Below are positions 1 to 6,605 of a stretch of DNA of 10,276 nt, one piece after another (the first letter of the stretch is position 1; every line of letters starts with the position of its first letter). The stretch is from assembly GCA_030613165.1 (NCBI GenBank), contig JAUWMN010000028.1, forward strand, positions 1 through 10,276. Reading direction: 5' to 3'. The notes under the pieces were generated by a model, which worked only from the letters and a program-made list of their open reading frames with translations, was not told where the DNA came from and did not search any database. The DNA is from Desulfobacterales bacterium. Lineage in GTDB: Bacteria; Desulfobacterota; Desulfobacteria; Desulfobacterales; C00003106. The translations under genes and the position numbers were made by a program.

Positions 1-418
1 TCCGCGCCTTTTCCAGATATGTCGTCACCGTCACCCGCTGTCCCTGATACTGCTGCTCTTCCCGGATTTCCACGACCCTGACACTATCGGGATCAAAAAG
101 CAGTCCGTCTTCCATGATGTCTTTGCGGCAAATTTGCTGGAAAATCTGTTTGAGCCTTTTTTGAGACGCATCGCCATAGGATAGAAAATCCAAATCCCTT
201 GTAGACCGGTGTGGCTGTCCCATCCATACGGAGAAAAGCATGGCGCCTTTAAGGACAAATTGTTCGTCAAACTTGGATTCACCAAGGCGATAGAGCAGAC
301 GCTCCAAGGCAAATCGCGTCAGGACAAAGTTGAAATCTTCACCCTTTTCACGGCTGAGATTCAGTAGGCGCTGACGAACGGAAGCCGGAATATTGGCAGA
401 CTTTTTTGCCTTAATCAC
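1..418 (-). CDS. abiEii: AbiEii-type nucleotidyltransferase toxin (partial, 3' end off window)
   Basis: Nucleotidyltransferase of the AbiEi/AbiEii (AbiE) toxin-antitoxin and phage abortive-infection system; it belongs to the DNA polymerase beta-like NTase superfamily. The frame is open on the minus strand from a GTG at 418-416 to the window edge, about 139 codons of a protein usually near 300 residues. The visible part holds the family core: a FVLKGAMLF segment (the KGG-like glycine motif, here KGA), then RSTRDLDFLS, whose DxD supplies the expected metal ligands. The GTG start overlaps the TGA stop of the upstream antitoxin gene (GTGA), and a GGAGG lies 7 nt before it inside the antitoxin's last codons, so the pair is probably translationally coupled. 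The ATG-started frame at 31-312 is a shadow of this gene. The pair identification is strong; activity cannot be judged because the C-terminal half is missing. Confidence 0.85.
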   Translation of the reverse strand, partial: MIKAKKSANIPASVRQRLLNLSREKGEDFNFVLTRFALERLLYRLGESKFDEQFVLKGAMLFSVWMGQPHRSTRDLDFLSYGDASQKRLKQIFQQICRKDIMEDGLLFDPDSVRVVEIREEQQYQGQRVTVTTYLEKAR

Positions 419-1020
419 AGCGTGGCCTCCAGGTATGGTTTCACAACATTTGCCACCCGACAAATACGCGCATACTTCCAAAGACTGTCAGCCGTGCATT
501 TCTTCTGGCGCAGACAGTCACGCAGGGCTTCCAAAGCGACATCCAATCCGATTTTATTCCGAAACTTAAAACAGTCCGCTACCGTTTTGGGAGGGTTGTA
601 TACCTTTACCTGAACGCCTTCAATCGTATGTTGCTCAATGCCTTCCTCATATGCTGCCCCTGAAAACCGGACAAACCGCATCACCGGTTGATCCACTTTG
701 GGTTGTCTGGCTTTTGACTCAATTGCCATCCACACCTCAAAAGGCATTTGGGTGGTCAGGCCATGAAACTGAAGGGCCGAAAGCAGGCATATGATGCCAT
801 GAGGCACCCGTTTCGCGGCCTGAGTTATGGTGTGGTATTCTGTCACCTCGGCATCGGGCAGGACATAAAGCCCCCGTCCTACACGCACGATCCGCCCACG
901 CTCGTGAAGACGACGCAGATATTCCCTCGGAATACCGTAAGCATCCAGTTCGCGGGGACGTAGCACGCCCTTGACTTTAATAATATTTAAAATCTGCTCT
1001 GCGACAGTTGACTTCTTCAT
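415..1020 (-). CDS. abiEi: AbiEi-type antitoxin / autorepressor
   Basis: Antitoxin of a type IV (AbiE) toxin-antitoxin pair, 201 aa. The N-terminal part (about residues 10-55) is a winged-helix DNA-binding domain, with the typical ending in which a basic turn leads to GRGLYVLP. The C-terminal part is the AbiEi antitoxin domain, recognisable by YNPPKTVADCFKFRNKIG followed by a helix with DVALEALRDCL. In studied members the N-terminal domain represses its own promoter through inverted repeats, while the C-terminal domain blocks toxin action without stable binding. The ATG at 1020 is the only good start and has no convincing Shine-Dalgarno sequence; a candidate -10 lies only 6 nt upstream, so the message may be leaderless. 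The gene overlaps the toxin gene by 4 nt. The neighbouring promoter carries a perfect 12-bp inverted repeat that suits autoregulation. Confidence 0.88.
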   Translation of the reverse strand: MKKSTVAEQILNIIKVKGVLRPRELDAYGIPREYLRRLHERGRIVRVGRGLYVLPDAEVTEYHTITQAAKRVPHGIICLLSALQFHGLTTQMPFEVWMAIESKARQPKVDQPVMRFVRFSGAAYEEGIEQHTIEGVQVKVYNPPKTVADCFKFRNKIGLDVALEALRDCLRQKKCTADSLWKYARICRVANVVKPYLEATL

Positions 1021-1026
1021 ACCTGC

Positions 1027-1056
1027 AATATGTTACAAAACGGATGTATTTGTCAA
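1027..1056 (-). promoter_or_regulatory. Putative sigma-70 promoter of abiEi-abiEii
   Basis: On the minus strand a perfect TTGACA (1056-1051) is followed after 18 nt by CATATT (1032-1027), a 4/6 match to the -10 consensus. The -10 ends only 6 nt before the abiEi ATG, which would place transcription start at or near the start codon. A 15-nt spacer to TAACAT is an alternative. The -35 lies between the two arms of the inverted repeat, and the proximal arm covers the spacer and -10. Confidence 0.45.
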
Positions 1057-1078
1057 GATGTTTCTACGTTTTGTAACA
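1031..1078. promoter_or_regulatory. Inverted repeat, probable AbiEi operator
   Basis: TGTTACAAAACG at 1031-1042 and CGTTTTGTAACA at 1067-1078 are perfect reverse complements, 12 bp each, with centres 36 bp apart. They bracket the TTGACA of the abiEi promoter, and the proximal arm overlaps the spacer and -10. Studied AbiEi proteins bind inverted repeats in their own promoter, so operator function is a reasonable inference. Weaker relatives of the half-site occur downstream (TGTAACAAA at 1125-1133, CGTTACAA near 1185) and may be chance in AT-rich sequence. Confidence 0.65.
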
Positions 1079-1140
1079 TCCAGCAGAATCCATTGCGCTT
1101 GCAGACCAAATCGATCGGCGATTGTGTAACAAATTGATTG

Positions 1141-1170
1141 TTGCCTTGCCCGGTTATTCTATGGTAAAAT
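1141..1170 (+). promoter_or_regulatory. Weak candidate promoter for copZ-copA
   Basis: TTGCCT (1141-1146) and TAAAAT (1165-1170) are separated by 18 nt and lie upstream of copZ in the divergent intergenic region (1021-1332). No clear CueR or CsoR operator was recognised around it and no regulator gene is in the window, so copper control is not shown by the sequence. Apart from this and the abiE operator nothing else was identified in the gap. Confidence 0.25.
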
Positions 1171-1332
1171 TCTAATATAAATTTCGTTACAATTCGAACA
1201 GCCGATCCGGTAGTTGTTATTTTTCCAACCTCAGCGTCATTAACAAAAATTTGATTTTCAACTACTAGCTTACTCTCTCACAGCAATGCATCAGTTTCGT
1301 GGATTCGTTCCAATGAATGAAGGGAGAATAGA

Positions 1333-1533
1333 ATGACGACCATCAAGATCAAAGGAATGACCTGCAATCACTGTGTCATGGCCGTAACCAAGGCCCTGAA
1401 AGGGATCGGCGCGATCAAGAATGTCAAGGTCGATCTCCAAAAAGGAGAGGCTACATTTGATGAAGCCGACCCGGTCGATATGGACACAATCCGGGAAAAA
1501 ATAAAAAAGGCTGGATATGAAGTCGAATCATAA
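1333..1533 (+). CDS. copZ: CopZ-like copper chaperone (HMA domain)
   Basis: Small soluble heavy-metal-associated (HMA) protein of 66 aa, one ferredoxin-like fold. The metal site is GMTCNHC near the N-terminus, with Cys11 and Cys14 as the Cu(I) ligands, and the chain ends in the usual KAGYEVES. Proteins of this kind carry Cu(I) in the cytoplasm and hand it to the N-terminal domains of a CopA ATPase, which is the next gene here. The ATG at 1333 is preceded by GGGAGA at good spacing. The last 17 nt overlap the start of copA in another frame, pointing to coupled translation. A chaperone for another soft metal is possible, but the CopA motifs next door favour copper. Confidence 0.88.
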   Translation: MTTIKIKGMTCNHCVMAVTKALKGIGAIKNVKVDLQKGEATFDEADPVDMDTIREKIKKAGYEVES

Positions 1534-3994
1534 GGTCACGCTAAACGTCAGGGGCATGACATGTGCGACATGCGTCCTCCGTGTGGAGGACGGGCTCAAA
1601 GGTCTTGACGGTGTGCACAACGCCTCGGTAAATTTTGCCACAGAGAAGGCGACCGTGGAATATGATCCTTCCATCGTTGGCACGGATGTAATGACGGAGA
1701 AGGTGAAGGACATTGGCTATGAAGTAGTGGGGACGACGCAAGACATAGCTGACTCTTCCCGGAAGACGACAGTCTCTGTTGGAGGCATGACGTGTGCCGC
1801 ATGCGTCCGCCGCGTGGAATTGGCCTTGAAGTCGATTGATGGGGTTGAGGACGCCTCGGTAAATCTTGCTACGGCACGAGCAACAATAACCCATGCCCCA
1901 AGCTGGGACGGCATAGAAACGATAAAAAGCGTGATTGCTGACACAGGGTATGAGTTTTTGGGTGTGCTCGGCGAAACTCTTGAAGACCCTGTGGAGGCGG
2001 CTCGTCAAAGAGAGCTAAAAGAGCTTAAGCTCAAGTTCAATGTTGGCGTGGTTCTCAGTATACTCATATTTATGGGATCCATGCAGCATTGGTTTCCCTT
2101 CCTCATGCGCATCCCCAGGCATATTATGCTGGCGGCCCTTTTTGTCCTGACTACCCCCGTGGTGTTCTGGGTAGGGAGCAGGTTCTTCCGGGGCGCTATC
2201 AAAGCGGCAAAGCAAAAGACCACGGACATGAACACCCTGGTTGCCGTGGGTGCCCTGTCAGCTTATCTCTATTCTACATTGACCACATTCCGGCCTCAAT
2301 TTTTTGCGGGCTCGGGCATTACCCCGCACGTCTATTTTGATGGCGCGGCCATGATCATCACTCTTATTTTATTGGGACGACTTTTAGAGGCCAAAACAAA
2401 GGGAAAGACCTCGATGGCTATCAAGAGGTTGATGGGACTCAAGCCAAAGACCGCGCGTGTGATAAGAGATGGCAAGGAGACCGACATCCCGATTGAAAAT
2501 GTAGTGAAAGGCGATCTGATCCTGGTCAGGCCCGGAGAAAAGATTCCCACGGACGGCGTGGTTGTTTCAGGCACATCCTCAGTGGACGAATCAATGCTTA
2601 CCGGAGAGAGTATCCCTGTGGCCAAGGAGAAGGGGAGTGAAGTATTTGCCGCCACGTTGAATAAAAGCGGGAGCTTTACCTTTGAGGCGACCAAGGTAGG
2701 AGCGGAGACAGCGCTGGCACAGATCATAAAGTTAGTGGAAGAGGCCCAGGGCTCAAAGGCCCCTATCCAGCGAGTAGCAGACAAGGTGGCATCCATTTTT
2801 GTACCGGTGGTATTCGCTATAGCAGTCCTCACATTCATAATATGGTATTTCATTGTACCTGAGCCGATATTCAGTCGAGCCCTTTTAAACTTTGTGTCTG
2901 TTCTTATCATTGCCTGCCCATGCGCTATGGGCCTGGCAACGCCGACCGCAGTGATGGTGGGAACCGGATTAGGAGCTGAGAGTGGTATTTTAATAAAAGG
3001 GGGAGAAAGTCTGGAAAAGGCGCACAAGCTTACCACGATTGTCTTTGATAAAACCGGGACCTTGACCAGAGGAGAACCTGAGGTCACGGACATCGTACCG
3101 ACAGAGGGCGTTGTTGAAAAAGACGTCCTTGAGATCGCCGCCTCTATTGAAGCCGTTTCAGAACACCCCCTGGCACAGGCCATTGTTGAAAAAAGCCGCG
3201 AGGAACATGTGGTGTTTTCTGCTGTCGACAATTTTGAAGCGCTTTCCGGCCTCGGGGCCAGAGGACTCGTCAATGACAGGGAGGTCTTTGTAGGAAATCA
3301 GCGGCTTATGGGAAAAGAGGGGATCGAATTCCACGGTCTCGACCAGAGAGCAAAGGCGCTTGCAAATGAGGGCAAAACATCTATTTTTGTGGCCAGTAAC
3401 GGGCGGGTTATCGGCGTGATTGCCCTCTCAGACGTGCCCAAGGACTCGGCCCGAGAAACAGTTGCCACGTTGAAAAACATGGGACTGAATGTGGCCATGA
3501 TCACAGGGGATAATGAGAAGACCGCTCGTACTATTGGTGATACAGTTGGGATTGACAAAGTCCTGGCCGAAGTTCTTCCAGGTGATAAGGCAAGCGAGAT
3601 ACGTAGTCTCCAGGAGGAAGGCTATATTGTTGCTATGGTTGGAGATGGAATTAATGATGCTCCGGCATTGACTACGGCCGATATCGGGATTGCTATCGGG
3701 GCAGGGACAGATGTAGCCATGGAAGCGAGTGACATCACTCTAATCAGAGATGATTTGCGATCGGTTCCCGCAGCCATAAGGCTCTCGTTTCAGACCATGC
3801 GAGTAATCAAACAGAATCTTTTTTGGGCATTTTTTTACAACAGCCTCGGGATTCCGATTGCAGCAGGGATACTATATCCATTCTTCGGAATACTCCTGAA
3901 TCCTGTATTCGCGGCAGCCGCAATGGCCATGAGCTCGGTTTCCGTGGTGAGTAATTCGCTGCGGTTACGGAGGATGTGGGCAAGGCAGGTCTAA
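1517..3994 (+). CDS. copA: CopA-type Cu(I)-exporting P1B ATPase with two HMA domains
   Basis: Inner-membrane ATPase that pumps Cu(I) out of the cytoplasm, 825 aa. Two N-terminal HMA domains carry CxxC pairs at Cys16/19 (GMTCATC) and Cys93/96 (GMTCAAC). A membrane part with the first helices covers about residues 175-300. The actuator loop has TGES at 362-365. The transmembrane metal site has CPC at 467-469. The phosphorylation motif DKTGT begins at Asp511, the nucleotide domain has His550-Pro551 (SEHPLAQ), and the hinge has GDGINDAP from residue 709. The last two helices show FFYNSLG and [13 protein letters not shown], the YN and MxxSS signatures of the P1B-1 (Cu+) group. The start ATG at 1517 lies inside copZ with AAGG 7 nt upstream. 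All catalytic residues are present. The stop is followed after 3 nt by the left end of an inverted-repeat cassette. Confidence 0.95.
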   Translation: MKSNHKVTLNVRGMTCATCVLRVEDGLKGLDGVHNASVNFATEKATVEYDPSIVGTDVMTEKVKDIGYEVVGTTQDIADSSRKTTVSVGGMTCAACVRRVELALKSIDGVEDASVNLATARATITHAPSWDGIETIKSVIADTGYEFLGVLGETLEDPVEAARQRELKELKLKFNVGVVLSILIFMGSMQHWFPFLMRIPRHIMLAALFVLTTPVVFWVGSRFFRGAIKAAKQKTTDMNTLVAVGALSAYLYSTLTTFRPQFFAGSGITPHVYFDGAAMIITLILLGRLLEAKTKGKTSMAIKRLMGLKPKTARVIRDGKETDIPIENVVKGDLILVRPGEKIPTDGVVVSGTSSVDESMLTGESIPVAKEKGSEVFAATLNKSGSFTFEATKVGAETALAQIIKLVEEAQGSKAPIQRVADKVASIFVPVVFAIAVLTFIIWYFIVPEPIFSRALLNFVSVLIIACPCAMGLATPTAVMVGTGLGAESGILIKGGESLEKAHKLTTIVFDKTGTLTRGEPEVTDIVPTEGVVEKDVLEIAASIEAVSEHPLAQAIVEKSREEHVVFSAVDNFEALSGLGARGLVNDREVFVGNQRLMGKEGIEFHGLDQRAKALANEGKTSIFVASNGRVIGVIALSDVPKDSARETVATLKNMGLNVAMITGDNEKTARTIGDTVGIDKVLAEVLPGDKASEIRSLQEEGYIVAMVGDGINDAPALTTADIGIAIGAGTDVAMEASDITLIRDDLRSVPAAIRLSFQTMRVIKQNLFWAFFYNSLGIPIAAGILYPFFGILLNPVFAAAAMAMSSVSVVSNSLRLRRMWARQV

Positions 3995-3997
3995 TGA

Positions 3998-4030
3998 TTT
4001 TTTTGACACGGATTTCACGGATTAACACGG
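3998..4030. repeat. Left terminal inverted repeat of the GxxExxY cassette
   Basis: A T7 run followed by GACACGGATTTCACGG and ATTAACACGG. Its reverse complement matches the right-hand repeat at 4449-4490 apart from a few changes and a small hairpin inserted in the right copy. Internally it repeats the word CACGGATT. It begins 3 nt after the copA stop. Confidence 0.75.
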
Positions 4031-4066
4031 CACACCATCTCACCCTTGGGAGGAGTAATAATAAGG

Positions 4067-4435
4067 ATGCAATATAAAGAACTTACACATCAGATTATTG
4101 ACGCAGCTTATCGGGTGCATAAAGTCCTTGGATATGGTTTTTTGGAAAAAGTGTACCAGAATGCGCTAATCATTGAACTCAAGAGAAGGGGGTTTCGAGC
4201 CGAGGCCGAGATGCCTCTAAAAATACTATACGAATCTGAAATTGTAGGCGACTATGTTTGTGATATTGTCGTCGAAGACAAGGTCATATTAGAGCTAAAG
4301 GCCGTCAAAGCAATCGCTGAAGTCCACGAAGTTCAGTTGGTAAATTACTTGAAAGGGACGGGGATTGAAGTCGGTTTATTGATCAATTTTGGTCCTTCTG
4401 TTCAGGTTAAAAGAAAAGTATTAACGGCCACCTAA
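4067..4435 (+). CDS. GxxExxY family protein (PD-(D/E)XK nuclease-like fold)
   Basis: Small protein of 122 aa in the GxxExxY family (PDDEXK_3-like). It shows the naming motif as GFLEKVY within [14 protein letters not shown]. It then shows a nuclease-like core, [19 protein letters not shown], where the Asp and the ELK triad suit the D-x(n)-ExK arrangement. The conserved Gln of [10 protein letters not shown] follows. Biochemical function of the family is not established as far as I know. The ATG at 4067 is chosen over a TTG at 4046: the TTG would lie upstream of GGAGGAG (4049-4055), whereas the ATG starts right at the conserved [11 protein letters not shown] beginning. It is the only gene between two inverted repeats and interrupts the spacing between copA and the rubredoxin gene. 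Confidence 0.88.
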   Translation: MQYKELTHQIIDAAYRVHKVLGYGFLEKVYQNALIIELKRRGFRAEAEMPLKILYESEIVGDYVCDIVVEDKVILELKAVKAIAEVHEVQLVNYLKGTGIEVGLLINFGPSVQVKRKVLTAT

Positions 4436-4448
4436 GCATAGAAAAAAA

Positions 4449-4490
4449 CCGTGTAATCAGCGTGTCGCCATAGGCGACCCGTGTCAAAAA
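4449..4490. repeat. Right terminal inverted repeat, carrying a nested hairpin
   Basis: CCGTGTAATCAGCGTG (4449-4464) and CCGTGTCAAAAA (4479-4490) together match the reverse complement of the left repeat. Between them GTCGCC-ATA-GGCGAC (4464-4478) is a perfect small hairpin that has no counterpart in the left copy, so it looks like a secondary insertion. Confidence 0.7.
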
Positions 4491-4529
4491 GAAACTTCAT
4501 TCTTATTAATAGAAAGGAGACCTGACTCT

Positions 4530-4691
4530 ATGGACAAGTATGTATGTAGTGTTTGCGGCTATGTATATGATCCGGCAGAGGGAGACCCTGACAATGGTGT
4601 GGAACCGGGGACCTCATTTGAAGACCTGCCGGATGATTGGGTATGTCCCGTATGCGGGGCAACACAAGATCAGTTTGAAAAAGAAGAATAA
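4530..4691 (+). CDS. Rubredoxin
   Basis: Cytoplasmic one-electron carrier of 53 aa with a single Fe(Cys)4 site. The ligands are in CSVCGY (Cys6, Cys9) and CPVCGA (Cys39, Cys42). The family's aromatic core residues are present (Tyr4, Tyr11, Tyr13, Phe30, Trp37), as is the usual DPxxGDPxxG stretch after the first knuckle. Length and motifs are those of a standard rubredoxin. An AGGAG (4515-4519) lies 10 nt before the ATG. The stop overlaps the strong Shine-Dalgarno sequence of the selenoprotein gene 12 nt downstream, so the two are probably cotranscribed. Rubredoxin is the classical electron donor to flavodiiron oxygen reductases, and one is encoded about 2 kb downstream. Confidence 0.96.
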   Translation: MDKYVCSVCGYVYDPAEGDPDNGVEPGTSFEDLPDDWVCPVCGATQDQFEKEE

Positions 4692-4703
4692 GGAGGGTGT
4701 ACC

Positions 4704-4970
4704 ATGAGTGAAAAAGTAAAGATCTATACTACCCCTACGTGACCCTACTGCAAAATGGCCAAGGAGTTCCTTGAGCAAAAGGGGGTTGATTTTATCGCGT
4801 ACGATGTTACCAAAGATCGGGAAGCGCTGAAGGAGATGAAAAAGATAACCGGTGGCGCCAGGAGCGTTCCGGTGATAGCTGTATGCAACGAGGTATTGGT
4901 CGGTTTTGACCGTGGTCGTCTGGAACAGTCGCTCACTTGCCTGAGACAGAGTTCAGAGATTCCGGAGTAG
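4704..4970 (+). CDS. Glutaredoxin-like selenoprotein (UPYC active site, in-frame UGA)
   Basis: Thiol-disulfide oxidoreductase of the glutaredoxin fold, 88 residues if UGA at 4740-4742 is read as selenocysteine (residue 13). Upstream of the UGA the frame reads MSEKVKIYTTPT. Downstream it continues PYCKMAKEFLEQKG, so Sec replaces the first Cys of the usual CPYC, giving Sec13-Pro-Tyr-Cys16. The rest is a normal glutaredoxin: a YDVTKDREALKEM segment, the cis-proline loop GARSVPVI and VLVGFDRGRLEQSL. AAGGAGG lies 7 nt before the ATG at 4704, inside the rubredoxin stop region. A SECIS-like hairpin sits at the right distance after the UGA. An automatic caller would start it at the ATG at 4755 and lose the active site. 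It resembles known UxxC glutaredoxin-like selenoproteins of anaerobes. The alternative, a nonsense mutation or read error, is less likely given the position and hairpin. The selenocysteine machinery is not in the window. Confidence 0.87.
4740..4783 (+). promoter_or_regulatory. Putative bacterial SECIS element
   Basis: Directly after the UGA, CAAGGA (4760-4765) and TCCTTG (4768-4773) pair perfectly around a GU apex (4766-4767). Two further pairs form below a bulged A, and CCCU (4743-4746) can pair with AGGG (4780-4783) at the base. The GU apex starts 24 nt after the UGA, within the 16-37 nt range reported for bacterial SECIS elements, and a G in the apical loop is the expected SelB determinant. 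Folding was done by eye. Confidence 0.7.
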
Positions 4971-5162
4971 AAGTGACTAAAGTGTGGAGTGAACTAAAGT
5001 GCCTAAAGTTGAGGTAGTGTGTCAATTTGATATACTTTGTCCGATGGAGACGAGTATTGTAGGCGGCTCACTGACCTCGTCAAGGTAGGCAGTAATATCT
5101 ATTGACTGCGCCGAATGGCGCACTCCGTAACTTTAGGCACTTTAGTTCACTTTAGTCACTTC
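4970..5162. repeat. Non-coding inverted-repeat element (MITE-like), 193 nt
   Basis: This fills most of the 284-nt gap between the selenoprotein and the reductase gene. The left arm 4970-5010 and right arm 5129-5162 are inverted copies with 34 matching bases. The only difference is a 7-nt TGGAGTG insertion in the left arm. Pairing continues inward: GTCAATTTGATAT (5021-5033) against ATATCTATTGAC (5095-5106), and GACGAG (5049-5054) against CTCGTC (5076-5081). A hairpin TGCGCC-GAAT-GGCGCA (5107-5122) is present only in the right arm. No open frame of note is inside. The left end coincides with the last base of the upstream stop codon. It may be a MITE-like element, a remnant of a gene cassette, or a structured RNA; the sequence alone does not decide. 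Confidence 0.75.
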
Positions 5163-5201
5163 AAACTTCTTAAGTAGTAATGTCAAAGCCAATCTTCTCT
5201 G

Positions 5202-5226
5202 ACCTGGCCTGAGGACCAGGTTTTCT
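5202..5226 (+). terminator. Possible weak terminator or leader hairpin
   Basis: ACCTGG (5202-5207) and CCAGGT (5216-5221) pair perfectly around an 8-nt loop and are followed by TTTCTC. The stem is short and the T-run imperfect. It lies 33 nt before the start of the reductase gene, so it could end upstream transcription or sit in that gene's leader. Confidence 0.3.
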
Positions 5227-5254
5227 CAACCAAAATAAAGGAAGCGGAAAGCCT

Positions 5255-6442
5255 ATGGGAGATATAACAGTCTATTCCACGCAAGGATGCCCTTTTTGCT
5301 CCAGAGCAAAGTCATTTTTGAGGGACAATGGAATAAGTTTTGAAGAAATCGAGGTCCAGCCCGGATCAAGAGAGTGGCGCAAGATGCAGGAAAAGACCGG
5401 AAGCGGTTCTCTGCCCCAGATACTGGTCAAGGGCAAACCATTAGGGGGCTACAGCGACTTGGTGAGTCTGGCGGCCACTGGCGAGTTAAACGAACGACTT
5501 GGCCTTGAAAAAAAAGAAGCAATATCCCCACTCTATGACGTCATTATCCTCGGAGCAGGGCCGGCCGGCTTGTGCGCCGCTGTCTATGCTGCCAGAAAGC
5601 TCCTGAAGACCCTTATTATCAGTAAAGATATCGGGGGACAGGTGGCCTGGACCTATGATATTGAAAATTACCTCGGTTTCAGCCAGATAGACACGGCTGA
5701 TCTGATCAAAAAATTTGATGAGCATGTTGAAAAGTATGGAGTCGAGAAAATAATAGGCACAGAGGTCAGCGCTCTTGAAATGAGCGGTAAAATAAAGAGG
5801 GTCACCACCGGCATGGGGAAAACATATTTTGGCAAGACCGTTATCATTGCTACCGGGAAACGGCCAAGGCCAATCAATGTCCCAGGCGAAAAGGCTCTGA
5901 TAGGTAGAGGGGTGAGTTACTGTTCGACCTGTGATGCCCCACTTTTTGCAGAAGCTGACGTGGCAGTGATTGGAGGTGGCAATTCAGCCTTGGAGGCGGT
6001 GATCGACCTTGTTAAGGTTGCCGGCAAAGTATACTTAGTATCCTTAACCCCACTGACCGGAGACCTTGTGCTTCAAGATAAGGTGAAGAGTTATCCGAAT
6101 GTAGAAATTTTAACCGAATATGATACCACCAGGGTTATAGGAAGCTCGGTAGTGGAAGGTATTGAGATTAAGTCCCTGAAAACGGACGAGGCCAGAAGTC
6201 TAAATGTGGAAGGCATCATTATTGAGATCGGGCTTCTGCCTAATTCTAATCAGGTCATTGATGTGTTAGAAACCAACCGTCAGGGGGAGATCGTAGTCGA
6301 CAACAGGTGTCGAACCGGGATGGCGGGTGTTTTTGCCTGCGGAGATGTCACCGATGTCCCATTTAAACAGGTAATTGTTGCCGCCGGTGAAGGGGCCAAA
6401 GCAGCGCTGGCGGCGTATGATTATCTCATCAATCAGCGGTAG
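5255..6442 (+). CDS. Glutaredoxin-AhpF-like (thioredoxin reductase-like) flavoprotein fusion
   Basis: FAD-dependent disulfide reductase of 395 aa with its own N-terminal glutaredoxin. Residues 1 to about 80 are a glutaredoxin domain with Cys12-Pro-Phe-Cys15 and a GSLPQILV cis-proline loop ending in GGYSDL. After a short linker the FAD site GAGPAG begins at Gly100. The redox CxxC is Cys223-Ser-Thr-Cys226-Asp. The dinucleotide site GGGNSALEA begins at Gly240, and the second FAD motif is [15 protein letters not shown]. The HRRxxxR signature of NADPH-specific thioredoxin reductases is absent. Instead the stretch [16 protein letters not shown] and the C-terminus match the AhpF style, so NADH is the more likely donor. 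AhpF itself carries a double thioredoxin-fold N-domain, so this is a different arrangement. No AhpC is in the window. The nearby selenoglutaredoxin or the fused domain are the natural acceptors. The ATG at 5255 has a purine-rich GGAAGCGGAA upstream. Confidence 0.9.
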   Translation: MGDITVYSTQGCPFCSRAKSFLRDNGISFEEIEVQPGSREWRKMQEKTGSGSLPQILVKGKPLGGYSDLVSLAATGELNERLGLEKKEAISPLYDVIILGAGPAGLCAAVYAARKLLKTLIISKDIGGQVAWTYDIENYLGFSQIDTADLIKKFDEHVEKYGVEKIIGTEVSALEMSGKIKRVTTGMGKTYFGKTVIIATGKRPRPINVPGEKALIGRGVSYCSTCDAPLFAEADVAVIGGGNSALEAVIDLVKVAGKVYLVSLTPLTGDLVLQDKVKSYPNVEILTEYDTTRVIGSSVVEGIEIKSLKTDEARSLNVEGIIIEIGLLPNSNQVIDVLETNRQGEIVVDNRCRTGMAGVFACGDVTDVPFKQVIVAAGEGAKAALAAYDYLINQR

Positions 6443-6459
6443 ATCTTTTATATCCGTTT

Positions 6460-6543
6460 ATTTCACCGCAAAGACGCAAAGGGCGCAAAGATTTTTTCTA
6501 TTATATTTTTTTCTTTGCGTTCTTTGCGTCTTTGCGGTGAAAT
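6460..6543. repeat. Large palindromic repeat with CGCAAAG units
   Basis: The left arm (6460-6491) and right arm (6512-6543) are 32 nt each and pair at 30 positions; the only mismatch is GG against AA. A T-rich 20-nt loop (6492-6511) separates them. Each arm holds three CGCAAAG words, a short tandem pattern. No T-run follows either arm outward, so it is not a normal intrinsic terminator. The type recurs in many environmental genomes and gives spurious frames such as one across 6375-6578. It fills much of the 163-nt gap before the flavodiiron gene. Confidence 0.85.
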
Positions 6544-6605
6544 ATTACAAAGTTAAAAATAGAGAGACCCCAAATTGACTGCAAGCCATTATCAAGGAGA
6601 TCGGC

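Larger units (their letters stand above)
3998..4490. mobile_element. GxxExxY cassette with imperfect terminal inverted repeats
   Basis: A 493-nt unit: left repeat (3998-4030), ribosome-binding site and a single small gene (4067-4435), right repeat (4449-4490). Both ends start with a T/A run next to GACACGG and then hold further ACACGG/CACGG words, so they are inverted copies. The unit fills almost exactly the gap between copA and the rubredoxin gene. There is no transposase, so if it moves it does so by an unknown route or in trans. No target-site duplication was clear. Calling it mobile is an inference from its architecture. Confidence 0.5.

Noticed and set aside
31..312. 93-codon minus-strand frame in the AbiEii region
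   Set aside because: Another minus frame gives the AbiEii sequence with KGAMLF and RSTRDLDF, so this is a shadow.
1109..1123. Small inverted repeat AATCG...CGATT as copper operator
   Set aside because: Five-base arms are too short and match no copper-regulator site that I recognise.
2332..3273. Long open frame of 313 codons on the minus strand opposite copA
   Set aside because: It is antisense to the conserved ATPase core (CPC, DKTGT, TGES all read on plus) and its composition is Ser/Thr/Pro-rich as in shadow frames.
4755..4970. A 71-aa glutaredoxin starting at the ATG at 4755
   Set aside because: It would lack the first strand and the active site; the frame extends through the UGA to a well-placed ATG at 4704.
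6460..6543. Intrinsic terminator
   Set aside because: The T-rich part is in the loop, and no T-run follows the stem on either strand.
6375..6578. 67-codon plus-strand frame across the CGCAAAG palindrome
   Set aside because: The translation is only the palindrome read through (TAKTQRAQR...LCVLCVFAV), a known type of spurious frame, and it overlaps the end of the reductase gene.
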